DNA of 64,000 nt. It comes from JAEUIT01 sp044220875. Its GTDB lineage: Bacteria; Planctomycetota; Phycisphaerae; Phycisphaerales; SM1A02. A model generated the notes under the pieces. That model saw only the letters and a list, made by a program, of their open reading frames with translations, had not been told where the DNA came from and did no database searches. Location: contig JBGAQH010000002.1 of assembly GCA_044220875.1 (NCBI GenBank), positions 372,001 to 436,000 of the forward strand, in the 5' to 3' direction. Position numbers and translations under genes: made by a program. Within the stretch, counting starts at the first letter, position 1, and each line of letters starts with the position of its first letter. Shown here piece by piece: positions 36,084 to 44,279 of the stretch.

Positions 36084-36120
36084 CAGGCGTGGCTCCGGTC
36101 GATGCACAGGATTGTCAGGA

Positions 36121-36147
36121 GGGACCGACAGCTTCCGTATCGGTCCC
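36121..36147. promoter_or_regulatory. Hairpin upstream of prepilin gene
   Basis: GGGACCGA and TCGGTCCC around an 11-base loop, in the 246-bp gap between the DUF1080 and prepilin genes. It could terminate the DUF1080 transcript or regulate the prepilin gene; no other structure was seen in the gap. Confidence 0.4.
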
Positions 36148-36329
36148 GAGTGGGGTCCGCGAGACAGTACGCAAACACCTCCCCTTTGGAGGCAGCGGCC
36201 TCGAAAGGCGGGGCGATTTCCGCGGAACGCGTCCGGTCGCGGCGCGAACGATCACCGGCCCCCGAACAACCGCCTATCAGGCGAGAAGATCGGGCGTGAT
36301 GATCAGGCTGTCAACCGGTCGGGCGCCGC

Positions 36330-37112
36330 TCACTCGGCGGCCTGGCGCGGAGCGAGCTTGCGAACCCAGGCGTTGCGGAAGTGGATCGGGTCGCCGTGAT
36401 CCTGGAGACGGAGCGGAGCCGTCGCCTCGTGGGCCTCGTACTTGGCTCGGGCCCCGTGGACGGTCGCGCCGAGGATCTCGCTGTTGTCCTGGACGAGCAC
36501 GCCGTTGAGGAAGACCGTCTCGGTCGCCGGGTGCAGCACCTTGCCGTCGGGACCGAAGACCGGGGCGCGGAAGACCGCGTCGTAGACGTTCCACTGCCCC
36601 TGCGGGCGGCAGGAGTTCACGAGCGGCGGATACTGGCCGTAGAGCGAACCGGCCATGCCGTCGACATAGGTGACGTTGCCGTTGCTCGAGAGGACCTGCA
36701 GCTCGTAGCGGTCCATGAAGAAGACGCCGGAGTTGCCGCCGTGCTGGCCGTCGACCTTGCGGTCGGCCGGGATCATCCACTCGATGTGGAGCTGCACGTC
36801 GCCGAAGCTCTCCTTGGTCTTGATGTCGCCGGTGCTGGGCTCGACGACGACTTCGTTGCCGCTGACCTTCCACTTTGCCGCGCCGTCACCGCTGGTCCAC
36901 TTCGAGAGGTCGGGCTTCGACGCCGCGATGAGCACGATCGCGTCGGAGGGCGCGGCGGCCGGTGCGCCGGCGGCGCCCGGATCCACGACCGCCGGTGCGG
37001 GACGGGTCATGTCATGGACCTTCCACTTGAAGGTCCGTTCGGCCTGCGTTGCCGCAAGACCGGTGAGGGCGGCGAGCGAGAGGATTCCGATGGCAGCGCG
37101 AGTGGTGCTCAT
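36330..37112 (-). CDS. Secreted DUF1080 (3-keto-disaccharide hydrolase-like) protein
   Basis: Protein of 260 residues with a signal peptide (IGILSLAALTGLAATQA). The concanavalin-like DUF1080 fold is shown by FGDVQLHIEWMIP, GGNSGVFFMDRYELQVLSS, NVYDAVFRAPVF and PLRLQDHGDPIHFRNAWVRKL. Family members hydrolyse 3-keto-glycosides or bind polysaccharide and are very common in planctomycetes. TACAAC lies six bases before ATG 37112, facing the promoter of the divergent thioesterase gene. Confidence 0.87.
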   Translation of the reverse strand: MSTTRAAIGILSLAALTGLAATQAERTFKWKVHDMTRPAPAVVDPGAAGAPAAAPSDAIVLIAASKPDLSKWTSGDGAAKWKVSGNEVVVEPSTGDIKTKESFGDVQLHIEWMIPADRKVDGQHGGNSGVFFMDRYELQVLSSNGNVTYVDGMAGSLYGQYPPLVNSCRPQGQWNVYDAVFRAPVFGPDGKVLHPATETVFLNGVLVQDNSEILGATVHGARAKYEAHEATAPLRLQDHGDPIHFRNAWVRKLAPRQAAE

Positions 37113-37118
37113 GGCCGT

Positions 37119-37124
37119 GTTGTA
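37119..37124 (-). promoter_or_regulatory. -10-like TACAAC, 6 nt before ATG 37112
   Basis: Leaderless-type element of the DUF1080 gene. Confidence 0.35.
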
Positions 37125-37160
37125 CCGCGCCGTTCGGCGACGGAGCGCCGCGGACGTCGG

Positions 37161-37166
37161 TACGCT
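37161..37166 (+). promoter_or_regulatory. -10-like TACGCT, 6 nt before ATG 37173
   Basis: Leaderless-type element of the thioesterase gene; same hexamer as at 25155 and 10263. Confidence 0.45.
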
Positions 37167-37172
37167 GCCGCC

Positions 37173-37571
37173 ATGCGAACGTCGATGCACACCGTGGTTT
37201 CCCTTGGCGACACGGACGCGGCGGGCGTCCTCTTCTACGCCCGTCTCTTCGAGCTGTCGCAGCGGGCGTTCGAGCACCACTGTGCGGGGTGTGGATTCCC
37301 CATCACCCGCTTCTGGTCGGAGGGCGTGCTCTCGCCGGTGGTGCACGTCGAGGCCGACTACCGCGCTCCGCTGCGGCTCGGTGACGCGATTGCGGTCGAG
37401 ACCAGCGTCGAGGCGATCGGGGACACGAGCTTCCGCATGGCCTATGTCGTGCGCAGGCAGGACGGCACGCTCGCGGCGGAGGCGCTCGTCGTCCATGCCT
37501 GCGTGAGCCGCGAGGGCAAGAGCGTCTCGGTGCCGGCTGCGCTGCGCGAGGCACTGACCCCTCGCAAATGA
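37173..37571 (+). CDS. menI: Hotdog-fold acyl-CoA thioesterase, probable DHNA-CoA thioesterase
   Basis: Protein of 132 residues of the 4-hydroxybenzoyl-CoA thioesterase group. The active-site Asp of this clan is in GDTDAAGVLFYARLFELSQRAFE. FPITRFWSEGVLSPVVHVEADYRAPLRLGD is the usual second conserved block. Its 3' end is three bases from the 3' end of menE, and the men operon lacks any other thioesterase, so hydrolysis of 1,4-dihydroxy-2-naphthoyl-CoA is the likely job. The symbol rests on context plus family. Confidence 0.75.
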   Translation: MRTSMHTVVSLGDTDAAGVLFYARLFELSQRAFEHHCAGCGFPITRFWSEGVLSPVVHVEADYRAPLRLGDAIAVETSVEAIGDTSFRMAYVVRRQDGTLAAEALVVHACVSREGKSVSVPAALREALTPRK

Positions 37572-37574
37572 GGG

Positions 37575-38927
37575 TCAGGCGTCACGCGGTCCCGCGGGCC
37601 TTCGCCACAGGACCGGATCGTCGGCGCGGGCGGCGAGGGCGCCGCGCCGCGGCTTCGCCCGCTCGGCCTCGTCGGCGGGCATGGCATGAATGCGGTCCGG
37701 CCACTTGAACCGCGGCAGCCGTCCGAGGGCAAGTTCCAGCTCGGCGGCATCGAAGGCTCCGACCACAAACGCGACCGGCCGCCGCTGCCAGACGGGATCG
37801 TCAACCGCGACGACGCAGGCCGCGGCGATGCCCGGCACGGAGCAGAGCACGCCCTCGATCTCCTCCGGCTGGATGTTCTCGCCGCCCGAGACGAACATCG
37901 CGTCCCGGCGACCTGTGACGTGGAGCCGTCCCCGCTCGTCCATGCGCCCGAGGTCGCCGGTCGCGAAGGCGCCGTGCACCGGGGGATGATCGAGGTAGCC
38001 GTCGAACACCGTCGGCCCGGCGACGACGATCTCGCCGTCGGCGACACAGCGCACCGACACGCCGTCTAACGCTTCGCCCGCGTCGGAGGGTTCGGCGCCG
38101 GCGACCGCCCGTGACGTGCTCACCTGCGAGGCGCATTCGGTGAGTCCGTAGGTGACGTACAGCGGCCACTGCCGCGCGATCGCCTCCTCGCGCCACGCGA
38201 CCGGCGTGGCGCCGCCGCCGAGGAGGATCGCCCGCAGCGAGCGGGCCCGCCGATCGAGCGCCTGGTCGTCGAGCATCCGGCGGAGCTGCGTCGCGACGAC
38301 CGAGACGTGCGTGATCCAGCGGTGATCGAGAAGGTCGCGGTTCAGAGCTCCCGGGCCGCCGCCGACGTGCACGCAACCGCCCGCGAGCATCGCCCGCAGC
38401 AGAATCGAAAGCCCGCCGACGTGATGGGGCGAGAGCGAGAGGAGCCAGCAGTCATCGTGGCCGAAGGGAACGCGGCGATTCGATGCGGCGGCGTTCGCGA
38501 GCAGGCTCGCGAGGCGATGCACCGCGACCTTCGGCTCGCCCGTCGTGCCGGAGGTGCGAAGCCCCACCGCCCGCCGGTCCGTCCTGATCCGCAGCTCGCC
38601 CGTCGCCTCGCGGCCGGTGAATCGCAGCGCCGGGCCCGGGTGCCAGACCGCCGACCGCGTCGCCGCCGCGATGCGCTCGACCGATTCCGCCGACTCGCGC
38701 GGATCGACCAGGATCGCGATCGCCCCGCGCATCCAGCAGGCCACGAGCGGCGCGACCGCGTGCACGCCGGCGTTGGCCCGCACCAGAACGCGATCGCCGT
38801 TCGGCACCGAGGGCAACAGCGCCTCCGCCTGGGCGGCGACCGCGCCGTGCGTCCACCGAACCGTGTCGGTCCAGAGGAAGGGACGCTCGGCGTGGGCACC
38901 CGGCCAGTCGAAGAGGGGCTCATCCAC
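37575..38927 (-). CDS. menE: o-Succinylbenzoate-CoA ligase
   Basis: Adenylate-forming ligase of 450 residues that activates o-succinylbenzoate with ATP and CoA. The P-loop-like motif is GLRTSGTTGEPKVAVH, then YVTYGLTECASQVS, FATGDLGRMDERGRLHVTGRRDAMFVSGGENIQPEEIE, and a C-terminal lysine region (ERAKPRRG). Starts at GTG 38927 inside the last codons of menC (8-bp overlap). Last gene of the men operon. Confidence 0.9.
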   Translation of the reverse strand: MDEPLFDWPGAHAERPFLWTDTVRWTHGAVAAQAEALLPSVPNGDRVLVRANAGVHAVAPLVACWMRGAIAILVDPRESAESVERIAAATRSAVWHPGPALRFTGREATGELRIRTDRRAVGLRTSGTTGEPKVAVHRLASLLANAAASNRRVPFGHDDCWLLSLSPHHVGGLSILLRAMLAGGCVHVGGGPGALNRDLLDHRWITHVSVVATQLRRMLDDQALDRRARSLRAILLGGGATPVAWREEAIARQWPLYVTYGLTECASQVSTSRAVAGAEPSDAGEALDGVSVRCVADGEIVVAGPTVFDGYLDHPPVHGAFATGDLGRMDERGRLHVTGRRDAMFVSGGENIQPEEIEGVLCSVPGIAAACVVAVDDPVWQRRPVAFVVGAFDAAELELALGRLPRFKWPDRIHAMPADEAERAKPRRGALAARADDPVLWRRPAGPRDA

Positions 38928-39885
38928 GGCGCGGCTCCAGCGGAACGAACTCGACCGTCGGCTCGGGCAGCGGTCCGCCGGTGTCGATCGCGCCGTCGAC
39001 GATGCGAGGCGGAGCGCAGGGGTCGTCGAGCAGCATGCCCGCCGTCCCCAGGCCATGGTCGCCCGTCGCGTTGGGAAGCCAGGTGATGAGCCGCGCCAGC
39101 ACGTGCAGCGTGTGCGAACTCTCGAAGGTGCCGGTGATCGTCGTGCGGAGCTGCTGACGTGCGGTGCGCTCCGCCCGCTCGCGCACGCGCATGATCGAGC
39201 CGACGAGCGCGGGCTTCACGACGTGGGCCACGACGCCCGGCGCCGTCTCGAGCGCCGAACGGTGGGCGGGTTCGTGCAGCGATTCGTCGAGCGCGATCGT
39301 CATGCCGGTGGCGAAGTGCAGCGCCGGCAGCTCAAGCGGGACGCGCAGCGGTTCCTCGAGGTAGTCGATGCGCTGCGGATCGATGCCGTCGACCAGCCGC
39401 TTCGCCTCGTCGAGCGTGAGCGTGCGGTTCGCGTCGATCCGCAGCGAGACGTTCGGGCGCTCGCGGAGGATGCGCTCGATCCAGCTCCGCTCCGCGCCGA
39501 GATCCCCGCGGCCGACCTTCGCCTTCGCCGTGCGGGCCCCCTCCGACGGCAGTCCGCCGTCTGCGAGAAGCTCGTTCGCGCCGACCCGACGGCGCAGCGG
39601 TCGCATGAGGACCGGGTCGCCCCCGGCGATCGCCCGCGCGACGCTGACCCCAAACGCCAGCGAGGGCGGAAGCCGATTCGGATCGCCGATGCCGCAGAGC
39701 CGCAGCGCGTCGATGCAATCCTCGACCGACTCGCGATGGACGCCCGGCAACGGCGCCACCTCACCCATGCCCACGCCGTCGGCGCCGTGAACGCGCAGGA
39801 AGAAGCCCTCGCGATGCTCGAACGTCACGCCACCGAAGCGCATCGGCGTGCGCAGCCGCGATCGGTAGCGGGCAATCTCGATCAC
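38920..39885 (-). CDS. menC: o-Succinylbenzoate synthase (enolase superfamily)
   Basis: Dehydrates SHCHC to o-succinylbenzoate; 321 residues. Enolase-superfamily catalytic set: Lys in TAKAKVG, metal ligands Asp in RIDANRTLT, Glu in YLEEPL, Asp in IALDES, and Lys in HVVKPALVGS. GTG 39885 overlaps the menA stop (GTGA). Position between menA and menE makes the assignment secure over other enolase-superfamily members. Confidence 0.9.
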   Translation of the reverse strand: MIEIARYRSRLRTPMRFGGVTFEHREGFFLRVHGADGVGMGEVAPLPGVHRESVEDCIDALRLCGIGDPNRLPPSLAFGVSVARAIAGGDPVLMRPLRRRVGANELLADGGLPSEGARTAKAKVGRGDLGAERSWIERILRERPNVSLRIDANRTLTLDEAKRLVDGIDPQRIDYLEEPLRVPLELPALHFATGMTIALDESLHEPAHRSALETAPGVVAHVVKPALVGSIMRVRERAERTARQQLRTTITGTFESSHTLHVLARLITWLPNATGDHGLGTAGMLLDDPCAPPRIVDGAIDTGGPLPEPTVEFVPLEPRRG

Positions 39886-40763
39886 CAGAGCACCCAGCCG
39901 ATCGCGAACGTGAAGCCGTAGAGGATGATGAGCCGGCCGGTCGCGGCGAGCACGCGATTGAGCGTGTGCCCCTCGCCGCCGCGCATCACGTCGCGGAGCG
40001 CGGGGAGCATCGTGAGACAGGCGAGCGACGCCGCGATGGCGCCCCAGTGGCGGGCGTGGATCGCGAGGGCGATCGGAACCGCCGCGGCCGCCAGCACCGA
40101 GAGGAGGATCTCCGCCCGCGCGAAGACGGCGCCGAAGCGCACCGCAAGCGTGCGCTTGTTCGCGCGGGCGTCGCCTTCCCGGTCGCGAAGGTTGTTGACG
40201 GCCAGGAGCGTCATGGCCAGGCAGCCCGGCCCGATGCCCGCGACCGCGGGCAGCCACTCGAAGCGCTGGGCCTGCGCGGCATAGGTCCCGGCGACGGCGA
40301 CGGGGCCGAAGAACGCGAACGCGGCGACATCGCCGAGCCCGACGTAGGCGAGCGGCTTCGGACCGCCGGTGTAGAGGATCGCGAAGAGGATCGATGCCGC
40401 GCCGATGGCGATGAAGGCCGGTCCTCCGCGCCACACGAGATACGCGGCGATCGGCACGACGGCCAGGAGCGTCAGGACGATTGCGACTCGCATCGTTGCA
40501 GGCTTCACGAGCCCAGCCGAGACGACCCGCACCGGACCGACGCGGCGCTCGTCGTCGGCTCCCTTCTTCCAGTCGAAGTAGTCGTTGGCGAAGTTGGCCG
40601 CGATCTGGAGGAGGAGCGCCCCCGCCGCGGCGGCCGCCGCCGCGCCGCCGTGGAATCGCTCGGCGGCGATGGCGATCGCCGTGCCCATCAGGACCGGCGC
40701 GATCGCCGCCCCGAGGGTTTTCGGCCGGATGGCCAGCCACCAGACGTGCAGAGGTGTGGGCAT
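39882..40763 (-). CDS. menA: 1,4-Dihydroxy-2-naphthoate polyprenyltransferase
   Basis: UbiA-family membrane enzyme of 293 residues that attaches the prenyl tail to DHNA and releases CO2. Around eight hydrophobic helices. First Asp motif is NFANDYFDWKKGADDERRVG, second is NNLRDREGDARANKRTLAVRFG. ATG 40763 is chosen because the family N-terminus (WWLAIRPKTL) begins soon after. Coupled to menC by a GTGA overlap. Confidence 0.93.
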   Translation of the reverse strand: MPTPLHVWWLAIRPKTLGAAIAPVLMGTAIAIAAERFHGGAAAAAAAGALLLQIAANFANDYFDWKKGADDERRVGPVRVVSAGLVKPATMRVAIVLTLLAVVPIAAYLVWRGGPAFIAIGAASILFAILYTGGPKPLAYVGLGDVAAFAFFGPVAVAGTYAAQAQRFEWLPAVAGIGPGCLAMTLLAVNNLRDREGDARANKRTLAVRFGAVFARAEILLSVLAAAAVPIALAIHARHWGAIAASLACLTMLPALRDVMRGGEGHTLNRVLAATGRLIILYGFTFAIGWVLW

Positions 40764-40820
40764 CGGGCGGATGTCACCAACGGAGGAACCGAGGGCGCGA
40801 GAGGACGCGTATCGACCCAC

Positions 40821-41681
40821 TCAAGGGCGACGCGGAAACTTCCTGAAGTCGGGCTTTCGCTTCTCGAGATAGGCCTTGTGCCCCTCCTGACCTTCCTCGC
40901 TCATGTAGTAGAGCATCGTCGCGCAGCCGGCCAGCTCCTGCAGGCCGCTCTGCCCGTCGCAGTCGGCGTTGAGCGCCGCCTTGAGGCAGCGGATCGCGAT
41001 CGGCGAGTTGGCGAGGATCTCGCGGCACCACTGGACCGTCTCGGCCTCGAGCCTGTCGAACGGGACGACCGCGTTCACGAGTCCCATCTCGAGGGCCTGC
41101 TTCGCGTCGTACTGTCGGCAGAGGAACCAGATCTCGCGGGCCTTCTTCTGGCCGACGATGCGGGCCATGTAGCTGGCGCCGAAGCCGCCGTCGAAGCTGC
41201 CGACGCGCGGGCCGGTCTGGCCGAAGCGGGCGTTGTCGGCGGCGATGGTGAGGTCGCAGAGCATGTGGAGGACGTGGCCGCCGCCGATGGCGTAGCCGGC
41301 GACCATTGCGATGACCGGCTTCGGGCAGCCGCGGATCTCCTTCTGGAAGTCGAGGACGTTGAGGCGCATCACGCCGGTGTCGTCCTTGTAGCCCGCCTCG
41401 CCGCGGATGCGCTGGTCGCCGCCCGAGCAGAAGGCGAGCGGCCCCTCGCCGCAGAGGATGACCACGCCGATCGCGGGATCCTCGCGGGCCTCGTTGAGGG
41501 CGTGGCGCATCTCGATCACGGTCTGCGGACGGAATGCGTTGCGTACCTCCGGTCGGTTGATCGTGATCTTCGCGATTCCCTCCTCGCAGGTGTGGAGGAG
41601 GATGTCGGCGTAGGCGCCGACCTTCTTCCACGCTGGGATCTCGGGAAGCGTCGCGGGCGATGCGGTGGTCTTGGTGGCCAT
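40821..41681 (-). CDS. menB: 1,4-Dihydroxy-2-naphthoyl-CoA synthase
   Basis: Crotonase-family ring-closing enzyme of 286 residues. Very close to characterised MenB proteins: ITINRPEVRNAFRPQTV, CSGGDQRIRGEAGY (oxyanion region) and GPRVGSFDGGFGASYMARIV, QKKAREIWFLCRQYDAKQALEMGLVN. C-terminal GHKAYLEKRKPDFRKFPR is typical. Starts 52 bases after menH stops. Confidence 0.96.
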   Translation of the reverse strand: MATKTTASPATLPEIPAWKKVGAYADILLHTCEEGIAKITINRPEVRNAFRPQTVIEMRHALNEAREDPAIGVVILCGEGPLAFCSGGDQRIRGEAGYKDDTGVMRLNVLDFQKEIRGCPKPVIAMVAGYAIGGGHVLHMLCDLTIAADNARFGQTGPRVGSFDGGFGASYMARIVGQKKAREIWFLCRQYDAKQALEMGLVNAVVPFDRLEAETVQWCREILANSPIAIRCLKAALNADCDGQSGLQELAGCATMLYYMSEEGQEGHKAYLEKRKPDFRKFPRRP

Positions 41682-41733
41682 GTCGGTGATGCCGGGTGAG
41701 GGAAGGGCGTGGGTGGGTTCGGTGCGCGACGCG

Positions 41734-42495
41734 TTAGGCGAGGAGCGAGTCGACGAGCGCGGCAAGCTCGCGGGGTCGCTCGAGATGGATGGCGTGTCCG
41801 GCGCCCTCGACCACGTCGACGCGCAGCTCGGGCGCGACGCGGGCCGCGTCGCGAGCCACGCCAAGATACTTGGCGTCGAGGCTTCCCACGGCGAGCGAGA
41901 GCCCGGAGGCGAGATCGGGGAGCGCATCCCAGAGCGGGGGATTCAGTCCGGGAGAGGCGTCCCGGAGGATCCGCGCCCACGCCCCGGCGTCGCCCGCGCC
42001 GCGCCGGCGGGCGATGAGGGCGAAATCCGGATGCGAGCGGAGCGAGGCGAAGAGCGGCTGCGCGTACCAGCGATCGAGGAAGGAGCCGAGCCCGTCGCGG
42101 GCCAGCGCCGCGGCGAGCGACGCGTCCGCGGCGGCCCGGCTCGCCCGCTCGACCGGGTCGACCACGCCGGGCGTCGCCGAGACGGCGATCGCGCGACGCA
42201 CGATCCGCGGCGCGGCGTGGGCGAGCGTCATCGCCACGCGACCGCCGAGCGAGTAGCCGACCACGCTCAGCGGGGCGAGGCCGCTGCGGCCGATGGCGGA
42301 CGCCAGCGCCGACGCGAGCGCCGCGAGGTCGGCCCGCTCCGCGCCGTGCAGCAAAAGGTTGGCGCGGAACACCCGACGGCGGACCGCCAGCGCGCCGACG
42401 ACCGCATCCCAGTCGGCGGGCTCGCCGAGGAATCCGTGGAGGAGGAGGAGCGGCGATGCGTCCTCGCGCGACGGCCTTGGATCCTCGACGATCAC
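41734..42495 (-). CDS. menH: SHCHC synthase-like alpha/beta hydrolase
   Basis: Alpha/beta hydrolase of 253 residues that should convert SEPHCHC to SHCHC with loss of pyruvate. Oxyanion motif LLLLHGFLGEPADWD, nucleophile Ser in VVGYSLGGRVAM, and catalytic His in GAGHAIHLERP. GTG 42495 overlaps the menD stop (GTGA); longer in-frame starts up to 42582 lie inside menD. Symbol supported by position. Confidence 0.88.
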   Translation of the reverse strand: MIVEDPRPSREDASPLLLLHGFLGEPADWDAVVGALAVRRRVFRANLLLHGAERADLAALASALASAIGRSGLAPLSVVGYSLGGRVAMTLAHAAPRIVRRAIAVSATPGVVDPVERASRAAADASLAAALARDGLGSFLDRWYAQPLFASLRSHPDFALIARRRGAGDAGAWARILRDASPGLNPPLWDALPDLASGLSLAVGSLDAKYLGVARDAARVAPELRVDVVEGAGHAIHLERPRELAALVDSLLA

Positions 42496-44279
42496 CGTCG
42501 CGACTCCACCCGCAGCGCCTCCGCCACGCGGGCCTGGATCGCGCGATGGGCCGCGACGTTCGTTTCGCGGCTCGTGACGCATTCGATGAGCGACGGTTCC
42601 TTCGAGCCCTCGATCGAGCGGAACGCGGCGAGCGCGTCGCCCCGGGTCTCGACCCGCAGGTACGGAAGCCCGAACATCGCCGCGGCGTGGGCGAATCCGA
42701 ATCCGTGCGGCGTGCCGAAGACCCGCTCGAACCGATCGGCCGCGGCCGGCTCGGTCGCGATCGGAAGGAAATGGAAGATGCCGCCGCCGTCGTTGTTGAT
42801 GACGACGGTGTGGAGCGGCGCGCCGACGCGGCGCACGTTGGCGAGGCCGCCGAGGTCATGAAGGAGCGAGAGGTCGCCGAGCAGGAGCGTCGTCGGGAGC
42901 CCGGCGGAGGCGACGCCGACCGCGGTCGAGAGCAGGCCGTCGATGCCGCTGGCCCCGCGGCTCACCACCATTCGCGGCGACGGCGCGGCGCTCGGGCAGT
43001 GCATGTCGGCGTCGCGGATCGGCATGCTGTTGCCCAAGACCATCGCACGCTCGGCGGACTGCACTCGAAGGAGCTCGCGGGCGATCCACGGTTCGGTCAG
43101 CGCGTCGTCGTCGGCCATGGCCCGTTCGACGGCGGACTCGGCGATGCGACCCGCTGCGATCCAGGGCTCGAGCAAGGCCGAGCGACGCCAGGAGTCCCTT
43201 GCGACGGCAAGCGCCGCGAGCGATCCGCGCAGCTCCGTCGTCGCCCGGTGCGTCTCGTCGAAACGGGTGAGTCCCTCACGAAGGAGAACGACCCGCTGCG
43301 CCGAGCCGAGATACGCCTGCACGCGCTTGCTTGAGATCGGTCCGCCGACGCGAAGGACCAGATCCGGCGCAAGCGACGCTCGCAGCGAATCGTCGGCGCC
43401 GGCGAGGACGAGATCGGGCACCGCCACGACGACGTCGGCGTGCCGCGCGCCGCGAAGGCCGCTGCCGATGTCGGCGATCACCGGCCAATGGACGCGACGG
43501 GCGAGCGCCACGACCGCGTCGGCGTCGCATCCGGCGCCGGCGACGATCACGCCGCGCGCCGCATCCGCGACGCCGCTGCGGGCAATCGACTCGGCATCGC
43601 CGGCGACGGGCTGCTCCGTCGGAATCTCCCGCCAGACCGACGCGGTGCTGCGGAGCCACGCGGCAAGTCGCGGGTCGTCGGCGAGCTCGAACGGCACGGA
43701 TCGCGGCGCGAGCGGCTCGCGAAACGGGACGTTGAGGTGCACCGGACCGGGCCAGGGCATGCGGGCCCGCGTTCGGGCCTCGTCGGCGGTCGAGAGGACG
43801 AACGCCGGATCGATGCGCTCGTCGGGCGGCGGCAGCTCGAAGGACCAGCGCACGAAATCGCCGAAGATCCCCCGCTGCCGGATCGTCTGGTTCGCGCCGC
43901 AGGCGTGCAGCTCGGCGGGGCGATCGGCGGAGAGGACGACGATGGGCCGGCCGCTCGCGGAGGCCTCGACCATCGCGGGCAGGAGATTCGCGACCGCGGT
44001 GCCGCTGGTGGTGACGATGATCGGCTCGCGGCCGACCGCGGCGGCGCCGAGGGCGATGAAGCCGGCGCAGCGCTCGTCGGTCGCGACGATGTACTCGCTG
44101 CACTCCTCGACGCGCGTCGCGGCGATCGCCAGCGGCGAGGAGCGCGAGCCGGGGCAGATGATGACGAGCGGACATCCGCGGGACTGGCGCACGAGCTCCT
44201 CGAGGAGGAGATCGGCCCAGAGGTAGTTGACGTTCTCGGCCTTGAGCAGCTCCCGCCACGGCGTGGGGCCGGCGCTCAT
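42492..44279 (-). CDS. menD: SEPHCHC synthase
   Basis: Thiamine-diphosphate enzyme of 595 residues joining isochorismate and 2-oxoglutarate. N-terminal VIICPGSRSSPLAIAA, Glu-type TPP region ATDERCAGFIALGAA, and C-terminal TPP/Mg motif GDLSLLHDLGGLAN...VVINNDGGGIFHFLP. ATG 44279 overlaps the menF stop by four bases. Confidence 0.95.
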   Translation of the reverse strand: MSAGPTPWRELLKAENVNYLWADLLLEELVRQSRGCPLVIICPGSRSSPLAIAATRVEECSEYIVATDERCAGFIALGAAAVGREPIIVTTSGTAVANLLPAMVEASASGRPIVVLSADRPAELHACGANQTIRQRGIFGDFVRWSFELPPPDERIDPAFVLSTADEARTRARMPWPGPVHLNVPFREPLAPRSVPFELADDPRLAAWLRSTASVWREIPTEQPVAGDAESIARSGVADAARGVIVAGAGCDADAVVALARRVHWPVIADIGSGLRGARHADVVVAVPDLVLAGADDSLRASLAPDLVLRVGGPISSKRVQAYLGSAQRVVLLREGLTRFDETHRATTELRGSLAALAVARDSWRRSALLEPWIAAGRIAESAVERAMADDDALTEPWIARELLRVQSAERAMVLGNSMPIRDADMHCPSAAPSPRMVVSRGASGIDGLLSTAVGVASAGLPTTLLLGDLSLLHDLGGLANVRRVGAPLHTVVINNDGGGIFHFLPIATEPAAADRFERVFGTPHGFGFAHAAAMFGLPYLRVETRGDALAAFRSIEGSKEPSLIECVTSRETNVAAHRAIQARVAEALRVESRR

